A DNA stretch of 64,000 nt, from NCBI GenBank assembly GCA_027924585.1, contig BSBM01000825.1, positions 2,398,001 to 2,462,000 on the forward strand, in the 5' to 3' direction. The position numbers were made by a program, and so were the translations under genes. Positions within the stretch are counted from its first letter, which is position 1. Each line of letters opens with the position of its first letter. Below are positions 43,937 through 55,735 of the stretch, piece after piece. The stretch comes from Larix kaempferi. Lineage: Eukaryota; Streptophyta; Pinopsida; Pinales; Pinaceae. The notes beneath the pieces were generated by a model. It was not told the origin of the DNA. It worked only from the letters and a program-made list of their open reading frames with translations, and did not search any database.

Positions 43937-46900
43937 TTAGTTTTGAGCAGCCTGAGCATTGGGATTGAAAACTAATTTTCTAATCGTGCTCTTGGGTGGA
44001 CGCAACATTGACTCGAAAGAGGGCTTTTCAATGGTGAGAGAAGTTGTCGATACGGTGACATCAGGCAACGAAGTGGAATATTTTTCACTATTACTTCCAA
44101 CAGGTTCCTTTGCTGGGACAGAGTCATAGGAACGGGAATGGTTGTTCAAGTTGATGGTCTCACTACGCATCATGAGAACATGCGTTGTGGTAGATGCTTC
44201 TCCTTGGGAAGCAGAGGTGTGAGCAATCAATTGCTGATTTTGAGCAGGGAAGGGATCGTTGAGAACTGCGGGTGTGGGTTTTCCCTTAAGAAACTTTTGA
44301 ACTTCGTCTCTATGGGGGAACTCTTTAGAAAAGTGGTCATCACCACACAGTAGACAAGGATACTTCAACTTCCTTTTCTGTTTGGTATCATCAGGGGTGC
44401 TCTTATGTTCCTGCTAGGTGGAATATTTCTTAGGTTTCCCTTGTTCTTCTTCTTACCACCAGACTTTTGAGGTGAAGCTGATGAAACAAAATTCACTTCT
44501 TTGGTGACAACAGGAGTGGATGATTTGGTGGTGCCATGACCAGCATGTTTTGGTGATGGGGAAGAAACTTGGGGGTTCGACGATCCAACAATTTGAAAAG
44601 AAGGATGGGTGTTAAGGGATCCAATAATTCCATCGGCTTGGGGTCCCTTGGGTGGTTTCGTGGGGTTGTATGTGTTATGGATTGCGTCAGGAAGGATATC
44701 AAACAATGTGCCAGATTGAGCATAGACTAAGTCTAGCAAGTGGGCACGGGCGATGGCTTGTTCCTCAGTGACAACGCCTCCCATGGAAACATCTCGTGCT
44801 ATGGTAGGGATGAGAGACTTCATAAACCAGTCTGTTAGGAGTTGGTCTGGAAAAGGAGCTTTAATCAAACGTTGTCTCCTCTGCCACTCATGTATATGAT
44901 CTGAGATGTGAGTAGAAGTATTTTGACGGAGCAAGGTGAACAATTCCGTACCAGTTTCATACCGTATATGCAGCTGGAAATGAGTCAAAAAATTCATAGC
45001 AAGAGAACCAAAATCAGGAAAAGAATGGGGTGGCAGTTCAATATACCACTTGGCAGTCCAACCAGTGAGATTCCTTTGAAATAATCTAAGATGGATCGAG
45101 TCATCCATCAAGGAGCTGGATGAACACCACAAGTGGTATGTCATCACATGGTTTTTAGGATCCTTACTCGGCTTGCCATCAAATTTTGGGATATCTGATG
45201 GAAGTATCACCGGAATGGGTGGCCAATTAGTTCTATGGTAGATGGGGTCGTTGGTTAGGCGAGACAGGTTAGTCAGGTCCAAAGTAGCCAAAAAGGGCAA
45301 CTGCAGATTAGGCTGCAGGTAATGATAGTATTGATAAGGCGTGTAAGGACCAGAGGGACCTTGTATCGACTGGCCATAGGGTGTTCCAAGAGGAAACTGA
45401 CCATAGGGGTACGGGCCACCCGGACCAAAAGTAGGTCTGCCGCCATAGTAAGGTGGTTCATTACCATAATAAGGTGGCACATTACCATAAAGTGGGGGCC
45501 CACCTCCGCTGTCGGGAGTGGGTGGGATGCCTCCAAATGGTGGGGGTCCACCTCCACCACCAGGGTAGAATGGTCCACCACTGCCTCCGTCGGGAGGAGG
45601 TGGTGGTCCGCTACCACCGTAAGAATCGGGTGGGCCTCCACCACCTCCGTCGGGAGGGGGTGGTGGGCCACCACCGCCACTAGAAGGCTAAGAGCCTCCT
45701 CTGCCACCTCCACCACCAGGATGGGATGGTCCTCCGCCACCACCACCAGGATGAGATGGTCCCCCACCACCACCACCAGAATGAGATGGTCCCCCGGCAC
45801 CACCACTAGGATGGGATGGTCCTTCGCCACCACCACCAGGATGGGATGGTCCTCCACCACCACCTCCAGGGTGGTATGGTCCTCCGCCACTACCATTAGG
45901 GGGGGGTGGACCATGATTACCAAAATGAGGTGGTCCTCCACCAGAAGGTAGAGGTCCTCCTCCTTGAGAGTTATGTGGGGTCTGCCGCCTCCAATGGGAG
46001 GTGGGGGTGGACTAAATGGGGGTGGAGGAACTGTAAGTGGGGGTCCATGTTGTAAAACATTTTGTTGTCCCCATAGAGTGTAAGGGTTTTCGAGGTAGGG
46101 TACCCCGTAGAGTGCGTTTCTGAGATTAAGTTGACCCGAAACAGGGTTAAGATGACCTAGATATGCTTGACTTGATGGTGGTTGAATTACGTTGGATGGT
46201 CCCCCAACATGGGATAATACCATAGTGGAAGGTCCAGGAGGTAAGGAGTTTCCAACGGGAGGACCGATGGGAACTCCTGCTGCGGTATTATGGTTAAGAG
46301 ATGGGGGTTTCCCCCCAGCAACAACTTGGTGACCACTAAATAAAGGTTGACCCAACATTGGTTGTTTATTATCCACCATAGGATTATCATTACCTATAAA
46401 GAAGGTAGGGGGTAAAAAGTATCCTCCCCTCGAATTTTGTGATGGGGGAGGAGTAGGTGACATAACCGTAGTAGTCACAGTTGTGTTGGACTATTGTCCT
46501 TCAACAGGTTGGGTTGTCTAAGGTATAGGATTGGTCTCTTGTATAGGGGATGGATGTGCAGGAAGTGATGGTTGACCAGCCTCAGAAGTGGTCATGTGTT
46601 GCGTGGATGACTCTGGTGAATCATAAGACAAATAACGACTTGGGAGTGGTTGGTAAGGAGGTAACGTCGGGTCTTCAACCCTCCGTACAAGGCTCCAGTT
46701 TGTAAATTGTGTGGCCATACTTGTAACCAAGCCAATTGTTCACGAAAAGGTGCCATGCGATCGTCGGGATTAGCCCAACTAGGTGGGGATGCAACGACAA
46801 AATGGGCCACCGGGTGGCCTAGAGAAGATGTCCAATAAGCTGCTGATGGACCAGCAGCGGCCGAACGGACGTCTTGGGGTGAATTTATCCATTCCAATGA

Positions 46901-47068
46901 TCCAGGCTCTCCCAATAAAACGAGAGGTAGGTCTTGTGAAGTAGAAGTTTGTGCTTCTTCACCCTGCGGGGGATGAGAGGTAGGTGAATCTGGAGGAAAC
47001 ATATGCGCTCCTACATTCAATGTAGGGTTTTCCACTTCAGGTGACACGACCGTGGCTTGTGGGTCCAT
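43937..47068 (-). pseudogene. Gag of element A with long Gly/Pro-rich N-terminal half
   Basis: Starts at the ATG at 47068 (MDPQATVVSPEVENP). Residues about 1-350 are Pro/Ser-rich. A Gly/Pro/His repeat region (45.55-45.97 kb, about 36-bp units on DNA) then leads to the capsid-like domain at 44.7-45.3 kb (LPSDIPKFDGKPSKDPKNHV, RLFQRNLTGWTAKWYIELPP, DHIHEWQRRQRLIKAPFPDQ). A Lys-rich tail and a zinc-knuckle remnant follow (CLLCGDDHFSKEF, C-x2-C-x4-H with the last Cys replaced by Phe). Frameshifts lie near 46.73 and 45.98 kb and stops near 45.69, 46.49 and 44.37 kb. It is longer than typical Gag because of the N-terminal half. Confidence 0.85.
45550..45970 (-). repeat. 36-bp tandem repeat in gag
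   Basis: The plus-strand unit GGATGGGATGGTCCTCCGCC followed by (ACC)n recurs 6-7 times. In the Gag frame it encodes Gly-rich blocks separated by PSHP. Two other frames are also open across it, giving long spurious ORFs on both strands. Confidence 0.85.
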
Positions 47069-49358
47069 GCTTACCCTCGAAATGACCTCCTGGTTAAGGG
47101 GATTTTCAGGTGGTAAGGTTTTAATCCTACAAGACCTTGTCCAAGGAAAGTCAGCCAGAGTGACTGAAACAAAAGTTTCTCCTAAGGAAAGCTAAGCAAA
47201 AGAAAAGAAGACCAGAAAAAACCCTACACAAACTAAGGCCACAAGCAAAATTTTGTGATAAGAGTGGATTCAAAGGTCTGGAACCTCACATGATTTTCAA
47301 GGCTTCACAAATCGCTATATACGGTAGGGTCCAACAGTAAAGCGCGACAAGGAGGATTGGGATCGTACCCTTTCTTGAATACTCAATTACCTGGATGGTA
47401 CGTGAGTAGTAATCTCCCTGAGTGGTGTTCTCGGTGTATTGCTCTGCCAAGATGGCCAAAAGGTTAACTCAGTTGGTCTCAAGAATCCTAATGGTGTCTC
47501 CCGATATACGCAAGGTACGTGGGAGCTCAAATCCGTAGTGGTGCTGTCTAATGCACAACTGTACGGCATGAGACCTTCCTATATACTACCGAGTACGTGA
47601 AACACCTTTCTATATACACCAAGTACGTGAAACACCTTTCTATATATGCCAAGTACTTGAAGTACTTGGTGGGTACGTGAAAGAGCTTCGATATACCTGG
47701 TTGGTACATGAAAGAGATTCGATATACCGATAAGTACGTGGAAGAGTACAATAACCCCGGGATACAATGCTGGCAAATTACGACAGCTGCCACGCTTAAC
47801 GACGCCGGGACACGTCTCTAACTTACACACAAGTTACTAAAAATTTTACCCTAGTTCTACTGTTAATTTTATTTGGATGGTTAGGTGAATGCAGGAGGTG
47901 AGTAGATAATCATAAACATAATGCAGGCCCCAACTACATGCAAAAAATATACTTTTCTTTTGATGAACTCTATGTATGGGAGGGAGAAATTTCTTTCCAA
48001 TGATTTTACCAAAGCAACACAATGCAACACAATCCCAAACCTACCAAAAAATGACTATGAAATATTCTTTTCCTTTTCAAGCGAAACACACAAAAAAATG
48101 ACACAACACTACTAAGCCAAATCAAAGCATGCTTCTTCTTTTTCTTTTATCTTTTCAAAACAAAAATGATGCTAAGTGATGAAAAGGGAGAGTTTCTAAA
48201 TAGAGTATGAAAGATTTTCACTTTCACTATAATGGCCTAAAAGCATAAGAACCAAAAGATGCATGTAACTTTCCAAGCATGGAACTACTTTTGCAAAACT
48301 TGATATCTACTCGAATTTTTCAAGAAAATGAGCATCTCATAATTCGTGAAAAAATAAAAATAATTCAATTTTCTTTCAACTTTTCCAAAAGATCTACAAA
48401 CGAGACATTCCAATGCATGTACAATTCTTCAAATGAGCTTGAAAAATGATGGAAATAAAGTACTTTTGATTTTTCAATAGATGTATCAAAAATAACAATT
48501 TGAGAACAACGATGTTTATAAACACAAATACTAAAATGAAAAGATTACTTGCAACACTCCAATGACTCAGAAAATCTCAAGAAAATGACGAGCACTCAAT
48601 GAACTGAAAGTATACACACAAACACTCAAAACCAATCAGTAGCAAGCAACACTAAAGCAAGCAAAGCTCAAAAATGTATGCAGATGAGGTCTGGAAACCG
48701 ATCCATTATAATGACCAGATCCGACAAGGAGAGGAGGGAATGCAAGGGTGAGTGGATGTAGGTGGGGGAGACGAGAGTGTCCACCACTACCAAATCTTAG
48801 ACTTGTCCAAGATGGACCCAAAATAACTCCAAATGAAACCAAACACTTCAAAAAAAAAAAAAAAAAATGGGGTCTATGAATGGATCTTGCAGCACAGAGG
48901 GAGTTTGCACACAAAACCAAAACTCAAATGAAAAAATGGGGAAGGGGTGCATGTATGCCAATTTCAACAGATCGACGCAGTGTGTGTTTGTACATAGAGA
49001 AACGTCGCAGTTTACCAATGCGGGAAGTGCGACGATGTCACAGTAGACCAATGAAAGGGTTGCGATGACATGCCAACAGACAGAGAACAGAAATAAAAAA
49101 TGACACAGTGTTGCTCTGAGTCCACTGACCAGGTGCGACAGGCGAGATCCAAATTCCAAAATGGATCAGTTCTCCAAACAATGAGCAATGAAATGGTTGA
49201 ACAATGATGAGTACAAACTCATAGGAGGACTACAGACTCTTCAAAGTGAAGATATGATGGTGAAACGAGGCTTAGAAGGAAAACAAGATTATGGATGGTT
49301 TGCAAAAGCAATCAACTGAAAATGGTATTCAAATTGAAAACTACAAATCATGTCTTCT
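47069..49358 (-). other. 5' leader of element A
   Basis: 2.3 kb between PBS and gag ATG with no gene. It contains a repeat array (47574-47740), an A18 run near 48848 and, around 48970-49140, several copies of the TGCGAC or GTCGCA motif. Long leaders are usual for Tat-type elements. Confidence 0.65.
47574..47740. repeat. Repeat array of about 30 bp in the leader
   Basis: CCTTTCTATATAC followed by CAAGTACGTGAAACA recurs with a period of about 30 bp, 4-6 copies, decaying to the right. It contains a small palindrome CAAGTACTTGAAGTACTTG. Confidence 0.75.
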
Positions 49359-49375
49359 CCCTAGTATGGTCGCCA
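49359..49375 (-). promoter_or_regulatory. Primer-binding site of element A
   Basis: On minus, four bases (AATA) after the 5' LTR end comes TGGCGACCATACTAGGG. TGG at the LTR edge pairs with the tRNA CCA end; TGGCGAC-type sites are common in Tat-like elements. The primer tRNA was not identified. Confidence 0.6.
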
Positions 49376-49379
49376 TATT

Positions 49380-50276
49380 TGTTTGATGGACAATCTACCA
49401 AGAGCGGACTCGAGGCATGATCTCCCTAGCTCAATGCGAGTCTAGAACAAATAGGATAGAATATAAATCACTCTCCTTGATCTAATTAAGGATCAAGGAA
49501 CTAGATACATTTACCTTATAGATCGCTAATCCTTTTCTCCTTGAATGCTGCTCCAAACTTGATGATCTTTAGATCCGAGTTGCAACATCTATAAAGACAA
49601 CAAGACAACAAAGCAAGTAAAACACATCTATACAATAATAGATCTAAGTAAGCAGTCAAGTAGGCGAACTACACAAGATATCATTAACACAATGATATTT
49701 TGGTGGAAAGCACTTATATTACTGTATTGAAAGGGAAGTACATAGGATAGAAAGATTACAACCATAGAATTTATGTAGCAATCCTCATCCAATTGAACCA
49801 ATGCCAAAGCCTCCCAAGGAAGTGTGAGTCTCCCAATAGATGAGTAGAGATCTCTCCTAAGGTAATTTCACCAGCATGTAGACACTATAGACTTCCTCTC
49901 TTTGGTATGGGGGTGAGCTTCACTTATATAGGACTGAGTGGATAGGGTAGGTTGAGATATGGTAAGAGAGAGATAGGGGATCCTTCCAAGAGGTTAGGAA
50001 CCAAATGCTAGCTCTCCCAAAAGGCCAGGGATAGGGATCCATGTCATCTAACTTTGAGAATGGGCTCGAAGAAGCTATTTTTTTCCATTGACTGACATCG
50101 TCGTAGGCTGCAACAGGCCAACCTACGACGTCGCAGGTTGCTTGAGGACAACCCGCGATGACCTCTCAAAACCTAGTATGAATGGTTTTGTATCTCTTCC
50201 AGGTTAATGACTTAATAAAGGAAACTTTAGGGATGTTTACACTAAGTCTCACGATGGTAAGATTTTAGGTGTAACA
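49380..50276 (-). repeat. 5' LTR of element A
   Basis: Partner of 34682-35576 in the same orientation. Starts TGTTTGATGG and ends GGTGTAACA in plus coordinates. The TATA box on minus is at 49924-49930. This copy keeps GACGTCGCAGGTTG where the 3' LTR has the decayed version. Confidence 0.95.
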
Positions 50277-50281
50277 CCTGT

Positions 50282-50672
50282 GTCTCCACCTTTTGATGCA
50301 GGTGTTCCCAATGAAAGCAGCAGTAGTGAAGAAGAACCTGAGATTCAATCCATCTGCATACAACTCCCTTAGCAGAAGAGAAGGAAGATCACTGAAGAGC
50401 CAACTGATTGAGATAATACCATTATCCAAGATTTTATAATCAATGAAGTACTTGTCACTCCATGAATTCCTTTGAAGTAGGAACAAGTGGCTGACTTTTC
50501 AGTTTTCGAGAACATTGTTGATCATCATAAATCTTCTAAGAAATATTTTCCAGCTCCCTTACTATCCGTCACAGACAGCTAGTAGTCTGTGGTTAACCTT
50601 CACAGTTTGTTACAGGATGTTTCCCTAAAACTATGTGATGAGCATCTTTTGAAAATTTTGTGAACATTCAGT
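50282..50672 (+). pseudogene. Right half of the reading frame interrupted by element A
   Basis: Directly after the target duplication the plus-strand frame continues as SPPFDAGVPNESSSSEEEPE, IQSICIQLP, KRRKITEEPTD, NTIIQDFIINEVLVTP, EQVADFSVFENIVDHHKSSK and SVVNLHSLLQDVSLKLCDEH, with seven or so in-frame stops. The phase matches the left half at 34580-34681. The family is not recognised. An acidic Ser-rich stretch next to KRRK suggests a nuclear protein, but that is weak. Confidence 0.4.
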
Positions 50673-51487
50673 ATGAACCACTTTCTACAATGATATGATT
50701 AGAATAGTCTGATTTTGTAAATCCTTGTTTTCATGGGAAAGCCATCCTTTGTAACCATTTTTGCAATTATTATTTAAAGGGTTAGAAGTCTCATGGGGAA
50801 GGGGGAAGATAATCACCAGAGAAGGACTGGAGAAACGCTGTTTCATTTGTGATCACGTAATTTTTTGCAGACCAATGAATCTAAGTTAGTTTCTTTCGGC
50901 ATCTTCTTTGTTTATGTTATCAAATTTCTTTGATGATGTCTGATTTCTTCACCTTAATTATCAATGAATACTGTTGATTTTGCAGCCAATCATTAATGCA
51001 TTGGTCTATGATTTTGGATTTCTCTTAGCTCATGGCCTATGTGTATTTATGTTTTAATTGAATTTATTTAATTAAAATCTTTATCTATTTCTGCAAATGA
51101 TTCACATAAACTATTAAATCAATAATTCATGTTAATTTTTCAATTAGCATAAGAGTTATAGGGTAATCTTGGATATGCTTGATCTTTAAACTATTATCAG
51201 TAATTTTCATTGCTTGATCGTATTTTGAAGTAGTAAGTTAATGATCTAGTTTTACATTTCTGTTAAATTGGTGAGATGACTTATTAGAACTCAAACCAAG
51301 TTACCTTGCACACAGTCAAAACACTTCCCTTAGATTAGATCTGACTTAGTTTTAGATTTCCTTTAAGGTAGTTTTGTCTTAGGTTTCGATCCACTCTAGA
51401 ATTAGGATACTTCAATCTTCCTCTTAGGAAGACTGATCCTTTGGGATCAAACACTTCCAGCAACCTACACATCCGAGGCTTCAACAC
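50673..51487. other. Interval between elements A and B, no gene seen
   Basis: AT-rich, without domains. It separates the target sequence of element A from the truncated 3' LTR of element B. Confidence 0.45.
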
Positions 51488-51552
51488 TTCCGCAGATGGT
51501 CCTTATTCACTGCTCTCAGCTCCCGCACTTCATGCGTTCTAACCCCGTTCCA
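51488..51552 (-). repeat. Remnant of the 3' LTR of element B
   Basis: Aligns without gaps with the last 66 bp (plus orientation) of the 5' LTR, including CCGCACTTCATGCG and CTAACCCCGTTCCA. The remaining 700 bp are missing. A G-rich PPT (GTTGGGGGCCTAT on minus, 51553-51565) abuts it. Confidence 0.75.
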
Positions 51553-51574
51553 ATAGGCCCCCAACTCAAAATTG

Positions 51575-54313
51575 TGGCTCGCCCTCGAGCCACCTCAGCT
51601 GGACACCTTTGGAAATCGTCGTATGCATTTTTGATCCGGTCGACCACTTCTGTTGCTGATGCTATGAGTTGTGTAAATTCTTCCACCTACTAGTCTGTTG
51701 GGTGTTCACAAATTTTTTGTTGCGCTTCCTCCAGTTGCTTCTTAACCTGTTTCATTTCTCCCATTACCCGTACTGCAAGGACTTCAACTTTTGTTTGGAG
51801 CTCGTCAAGGTGTGTGGCCCTTCTTTGTTTCCTTTCACATTCCTTAGTTACATGTTACTGCATGCTTTTTAGTTTCTAAGCCTTCATCATCTATATCAGT
51901 GAGGGCATCACTTTGATCGATCCTTTTAAGGATTCCAACTGTGCTTCTACTTCGCTGAGTTTCTCCTTCCGCTCGGTTAGCTAGTTTTCCTTGACTATGC
52001 TTCCCCAAAACTCCGTGACACCCTCTGGGATTGTCTAGGATGTCTTTTCAATCTCCATGATCTCCATCACGGATTCCTTGATCGCATTATGCCTTCCCTG
52101 AATCTGGTCCGGTGGTGTGCTAGGTACCACCCTTTCCTGCAGCCCTGCATTTTCTTTCCATAGGTCATCGATAAGTACACCTAATAAGATGACTTTATCT
52201 TCTGGTAGTATATCCTGCTCTACCTCAGGGGCTTTCTCGCATACTGTGGATATTGCTTTCTCCAGCCGCTCTCTATCCTCCATGACCTTCTCTTTTTCAG
52301 CTATTGTTTGGGATTTCTCTACTTGAAGCTTTCGTTTCACTGATGTGTGTCTGTTGCTTATACCTCACAATCTTGTCATCCATTCCGACCTCGCGGTCAC
52401 GGATTTCTGCACTTGCTGCAGTTTGAATCCTGTGTAGTGACAATATTGGTAGTATGTTGAAATATACCACGATTGAGTTGTACTTTCTTAGTTCCACATC
52501 CATCTCTTTGTTCCCTATATTCATCGCATTTGGTAAAATTTTAACTAACCTTGGGTTTGTGCCAACCTCTACTTCGACGCTTCTTGTCGACGCACTTGGT
52601 CGAAATTCCCCGTGTGGTACACTGGAATCTACAACTATGTTAGATAGTGTGGATAACAATTGGATTACCTGGTGGAAGTATTCCATTGAGTGCTATGTGA
52701 ATTTCACACGGGTTTCCTCTATGACCCCCAATTAGTTTCTACAAGAGTCTATTAACCTGCTTCTCCAGAAGACCACCACTTGTGCTTCCTTGTCCACAGT
52801 CCATCCTGTGCTTTGTCTGTGTTTATTCGCGCTGTGCTTCTAAGTCAGAATCTGTTGGGGTGGCTGATTAGGCTCCATCTTGGCTTGATGCCTCCGACTG
52901 CTCTTTCATAGGGTCGTCTTCTCCTGCACCCTCCTTCCGACTGGTTGATTCCTTTTCTTCCACAGCCGGCTTTGGTCGAGTTATTTCCTGTCCATTTTCT
53001 AAGTTCGATTGGTCCTCCTCAGCAGCTGGAAATTTCCATTCTACTCGCCATCTTTCGATGATGGCATCCAGCTCCTCCTGGGTGAGCTTGTACTGTGTTG
53101 GAAGCCACTGTCGCAGCTTATCCGCCCGGGCTTGGATGTAAATTGTCTGGGATTCGACCAATAGTCATGCGATTGGTCAGTGCTTCCTTCCTGCTTGCTC
53201 AGTTATCCGCGATATCGCAGCTTGCACATCTATCCGCATCATATCTAAGAACAAGTATAATTGTACGATGTTGGATGCTTGTCATTCTTTATCAGTTGTT
53301 TCCCATAAATTTTGGTATCGCACCCCTTCGCGTATTCTGGATTCTTCTGTTTCCATGCCTTGATAGTGCTATGGCTCCCTCCATCCTACTAATGCGACCA
53401 AAATTGTGAGCCATGGGTATGAGAACACCTTTCCTTTCTCCTGTGCATGAAATACGTCTTCGACCAATTGGTGTAGCAGAAATTTCGACCAGTTCATCTG
53501 CACTCCTGCGGCACATAATTCCGCGGAAGTGATGATGCCCGAGGTACATTCTTTTGGCCTGTTCTTCCGCGCCACCTTAATTGCTAGTATTTTTGCTCCA
53601 ACCTTGACAACCTAGTATTTAATTGTGCTAATTAGGTAACCTATGGAGTTTTTATCCACTTTGTACCTTGTCTTCAGGATCACTGCAAGCTTCTTGTCAT
53701 TGTCTTTTCCCTGGAAAAATTGGGAAGGATCATCTCCGTCCTGGGGTATCCTGGTGATTCTTGCAATTAGGTCAACTGTGACTGGAATATTTTCATGCAT
53801 CCATAAGTTTCCACCATGAAAACAAGCCAGCAACTTCTTGACGCATGCATTGGCCTGCACCAATCGCCCAAAGTGATGTATTTGGGTGAGACCTAGTAGC
53901 CCTAATTGCTCCAATCCCACTGCCCACTCCGCGGGTTCCTTTTTGGTTGGGCATCCTTTGCCATGTCTAAAATCAATTGATGCTTCTACACATTCTTGGA
54001 ATTTTTCTAGGTCATGGTCGGTATATTGTAGCTTCTGCAAATTTGCCACAATGTTCCCGGCTTGAGGAACTCCTTTTGGTATTGCCGACATTTTAATTTC
54101 GTACCATTCGTTCTTGTAGATTCGGACTAGTGGTGTCCATTTCTTTCCCAGTGGCACATACCCTAGTATTGTTGGGACTACTTGCGTTGATCTTTCCTTT
54201 CCTGCTTCTCCTTCTTCCAGGCGAGATGAGTTCCGGGTCCCTTTCTTCGACTCTCGGCCGGTGTCTTCAGGTCGAGTGGCGCTCTGCGTCTTTCTGAATG
54301 ACATTCCAGACAT
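51575..54313 (-). pseudogene. aORF of element B (plant transposon-protein domain plus coiled coil)
   Basis: Starts at the ATG at 54313 (MSGMSFRKTQSATRPED); 53612-54313 is open for 233 codons. Conserved blocks shared with element C are HHFGRLVQANACVKKLLACF, HGGNLWMHENIPVTVDLIAR and, past a stop, SYPWLTILVALVGWREP. The region 52.87-53.16 kb has LTQEELDAIIERWRVEW, matching MTTEDVEETIKSWSDEW of the other copy, then a Glu/Lys/Ser linker. From 52.7 to 51.6 kb coiled-coil segments follow (EKSQTIAEKEKVMEDRERLE). The end region, with a palindromic GGCTCGAGGGCGAGCC, matches the C-terminus of the element C aORF. Stops and frameshifts throughout. Function unknown. Confidence 0.75.
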
Positions 54314-54446
54314 GATTTCTAGTTGCTCCTACATAACTGGCGTTGGCTATGGCCTTTCCATGCTTGTGCTCGAAATGTAAACCTCGATGTGCTACTTTGC
54401 AGGTTTTTGCTTAACACACAATGCGTCGACCTGCTCCACTGCCCCA

Positions 54447-54454
54447 TATTTATA
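54447..54454 (-). promoter_or_regulatory. Internal TATA box upstream of the element B aORF
   Basis: On minus, CACTATAAATATGGGGC lies about 135 bp before the aORF ATG. It corresponds to the TATAAATA of element C (343-350). Conservation in both suggests an internal promoter. Confidence 0.5.
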
Positions 54455-54779
54455 GTGTTGATTTGCCGCATACTTCCGATTTCTAGACAATAATTACCCA
54501 AATCCAGCGTAGATTTACCGAATCCACCGCATGCGTCGGTCATTAATTATGTTGTTTTTTCATTTTTACCGCCGTCCATCATGGTTTAACTGCTTCATTT
54601 ATGACTGAATTTGACCCTTTCTACATCATGGTAGCTTCCGACTCGCCGAATCGTGCCTCTCCTTGATGTAGTCTGCGATTATCTTATCGACGGATGATGT
54701 AGTATGCGATAATCGATTAGTATGCGATTATCTTATCGCATATTTTCTGACTTGTTGTTATTTTTTTTTACAATACGAC

Positions 54780-55735
54780 ACCAGTCCTTCACTGGAGTCG
54801 CTCCCATGCGCGTCTTTCGTGTTCCTGAGACCTCAGGTTCAACTGATATGGTTTTTACGCTCTTAGATCGACACAGATCCTGACTTGGCTGGTTTTCTTA
54901 TCTTGGACCACTATCGGGCTCATCCGCTCTGATTCCTCTACTGGTTCTATAATTCCTGCTTCCCGCATTCTCTCAATCTCAGCTTTCATCTAATCCGTAT
55001 ACCTCAGATTCAACTTATAAGGTCGCTTCTTTACTGGCTTCGCATCAGTTTTCAGCGGGATTTTCATCTCGCTTAGGTCCCCTGAAATTCCTTTCATCTC
55101 CGAGAATTTTGTCGAAAACAAATCCTGAAACTCGTGCAATAGGTCAGTCATCTTCGCAATGGTCGAGTCATCCTAGTAGTCTCTAATGCTCGCGAACTTG
55201 GGATTTTCTTCCAACCCAATTTTCACTTTCTTGATTTGCAATGGCTGTTGAAACTTATCGGAAGGCATCTCTGGTGCCTCAACACTCCGAATTCCTTCTG
55301 ACTTTGGGATATACGTATCCCTCAGATCATCCTCATCGTATGGTTATCTTGTTATGTTGTAGCATTCCATCAGCATTTGGGGTGTCACAGTCCACTGAAG
55401 TCCCAGAGTCTTTTCTGCCGGAACTGCGTCGAATACTTTCTCCTGGACCTCCTGTAATGCGCTGTGGATGAAGGGGTTTTCGTTGGATAAACTGAACATT
55501 TGGCTAAAGCTAATTGTTAGCTGTTCCCATGAGGTTGTTCTGCATCGTAGTTCTGCTATGATATACCAATTTCCCGGTACTTCATCCAATGTGTGAATAA
55601 ATGCATGGACCCATTCTTGTTTCGCTTGTGGCTCCCATTTGCTTTCACATTCATTCAAATGCTCCTTCGGATGTCCTCTTCCATCATACTTCCTTTCGTA
55701 GTATCCTTCAGTGTCACCGAACCTAACCATCATTA
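54780..55735 (-). pseudogene. Rearranged start of RT and preceding linker, element B
   Basis: The 55344-55733 frame holds EWVHAFIHTLDEVPGNWYII and TTSWEQLTISFSQMFS, a block I recall between PR and RT in related plant polyproteins. It is followed, over stops, by the EDLR...IPKSEG region and the RT start: PVKKRPYKLNLRYTD, EIERMREAGIIEPVEESEWI, SPIVVQDKKTSQVRICVDLR. Right after VDLR the sequence jumps to KPYQLNLRSQEHE, a second divergent copy of the KRPYKLNLRY block. The palm domain with YxDD is absent. This marks an internal deletion or rearrangement. Confidence 0.7.

Larger units (their letters stand above)
34682..50276 (-). mobile_element. Element A: complete 15.6-kb Ty3/Gypsy (Tat-like) retrotransposon with antisense cargo
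   Basis: Two direct LTRs (895 and 897 bp, TG...CA) bound the element. The flanking 5 bp are CTTGT (34677-34681) and CCTGT (50277-50281), a target duplication with one mismatch. By eye the LTRs differ at about 58 positions (about 93.5 % identity). On the minus strand the order is 5' LTR, PBS, 2.3-kb leader, gag, PR, RT, RNH, INT, aRNH, an opposite-strand PMD-like gene, 1.7 kb non-coding, PPT, 3' LTR. All reading frames carry stops or frameshifts, so the copy is not autonomous. Protein order and motifs fit the Tat group of plant Gypsy elements. Confidence 0.92.

Noticed and set aside
45322-45951. 209-codon plus-strand frame rich in Trp/Ser/Thr/Arg
   Set aside because: Antisense shadow of the gag tandem repeat; no domain and low complexity.
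45273-46478. Long 401-codon frame with Val/Asp/His repeats (45273-45951 part)
   Set aside because: Only its N-terminal half is the Gag frame. After a one-base shift near 45978 it reads the Gly repeat out of frame; the Gly/Pro frame continues correctly into the capsid domain.
48849-48866. Poly(A) tail of a retroposed gene
   Set aside because: The A run is inside the element A leader and no upstream coding sequence or target duplication is present.
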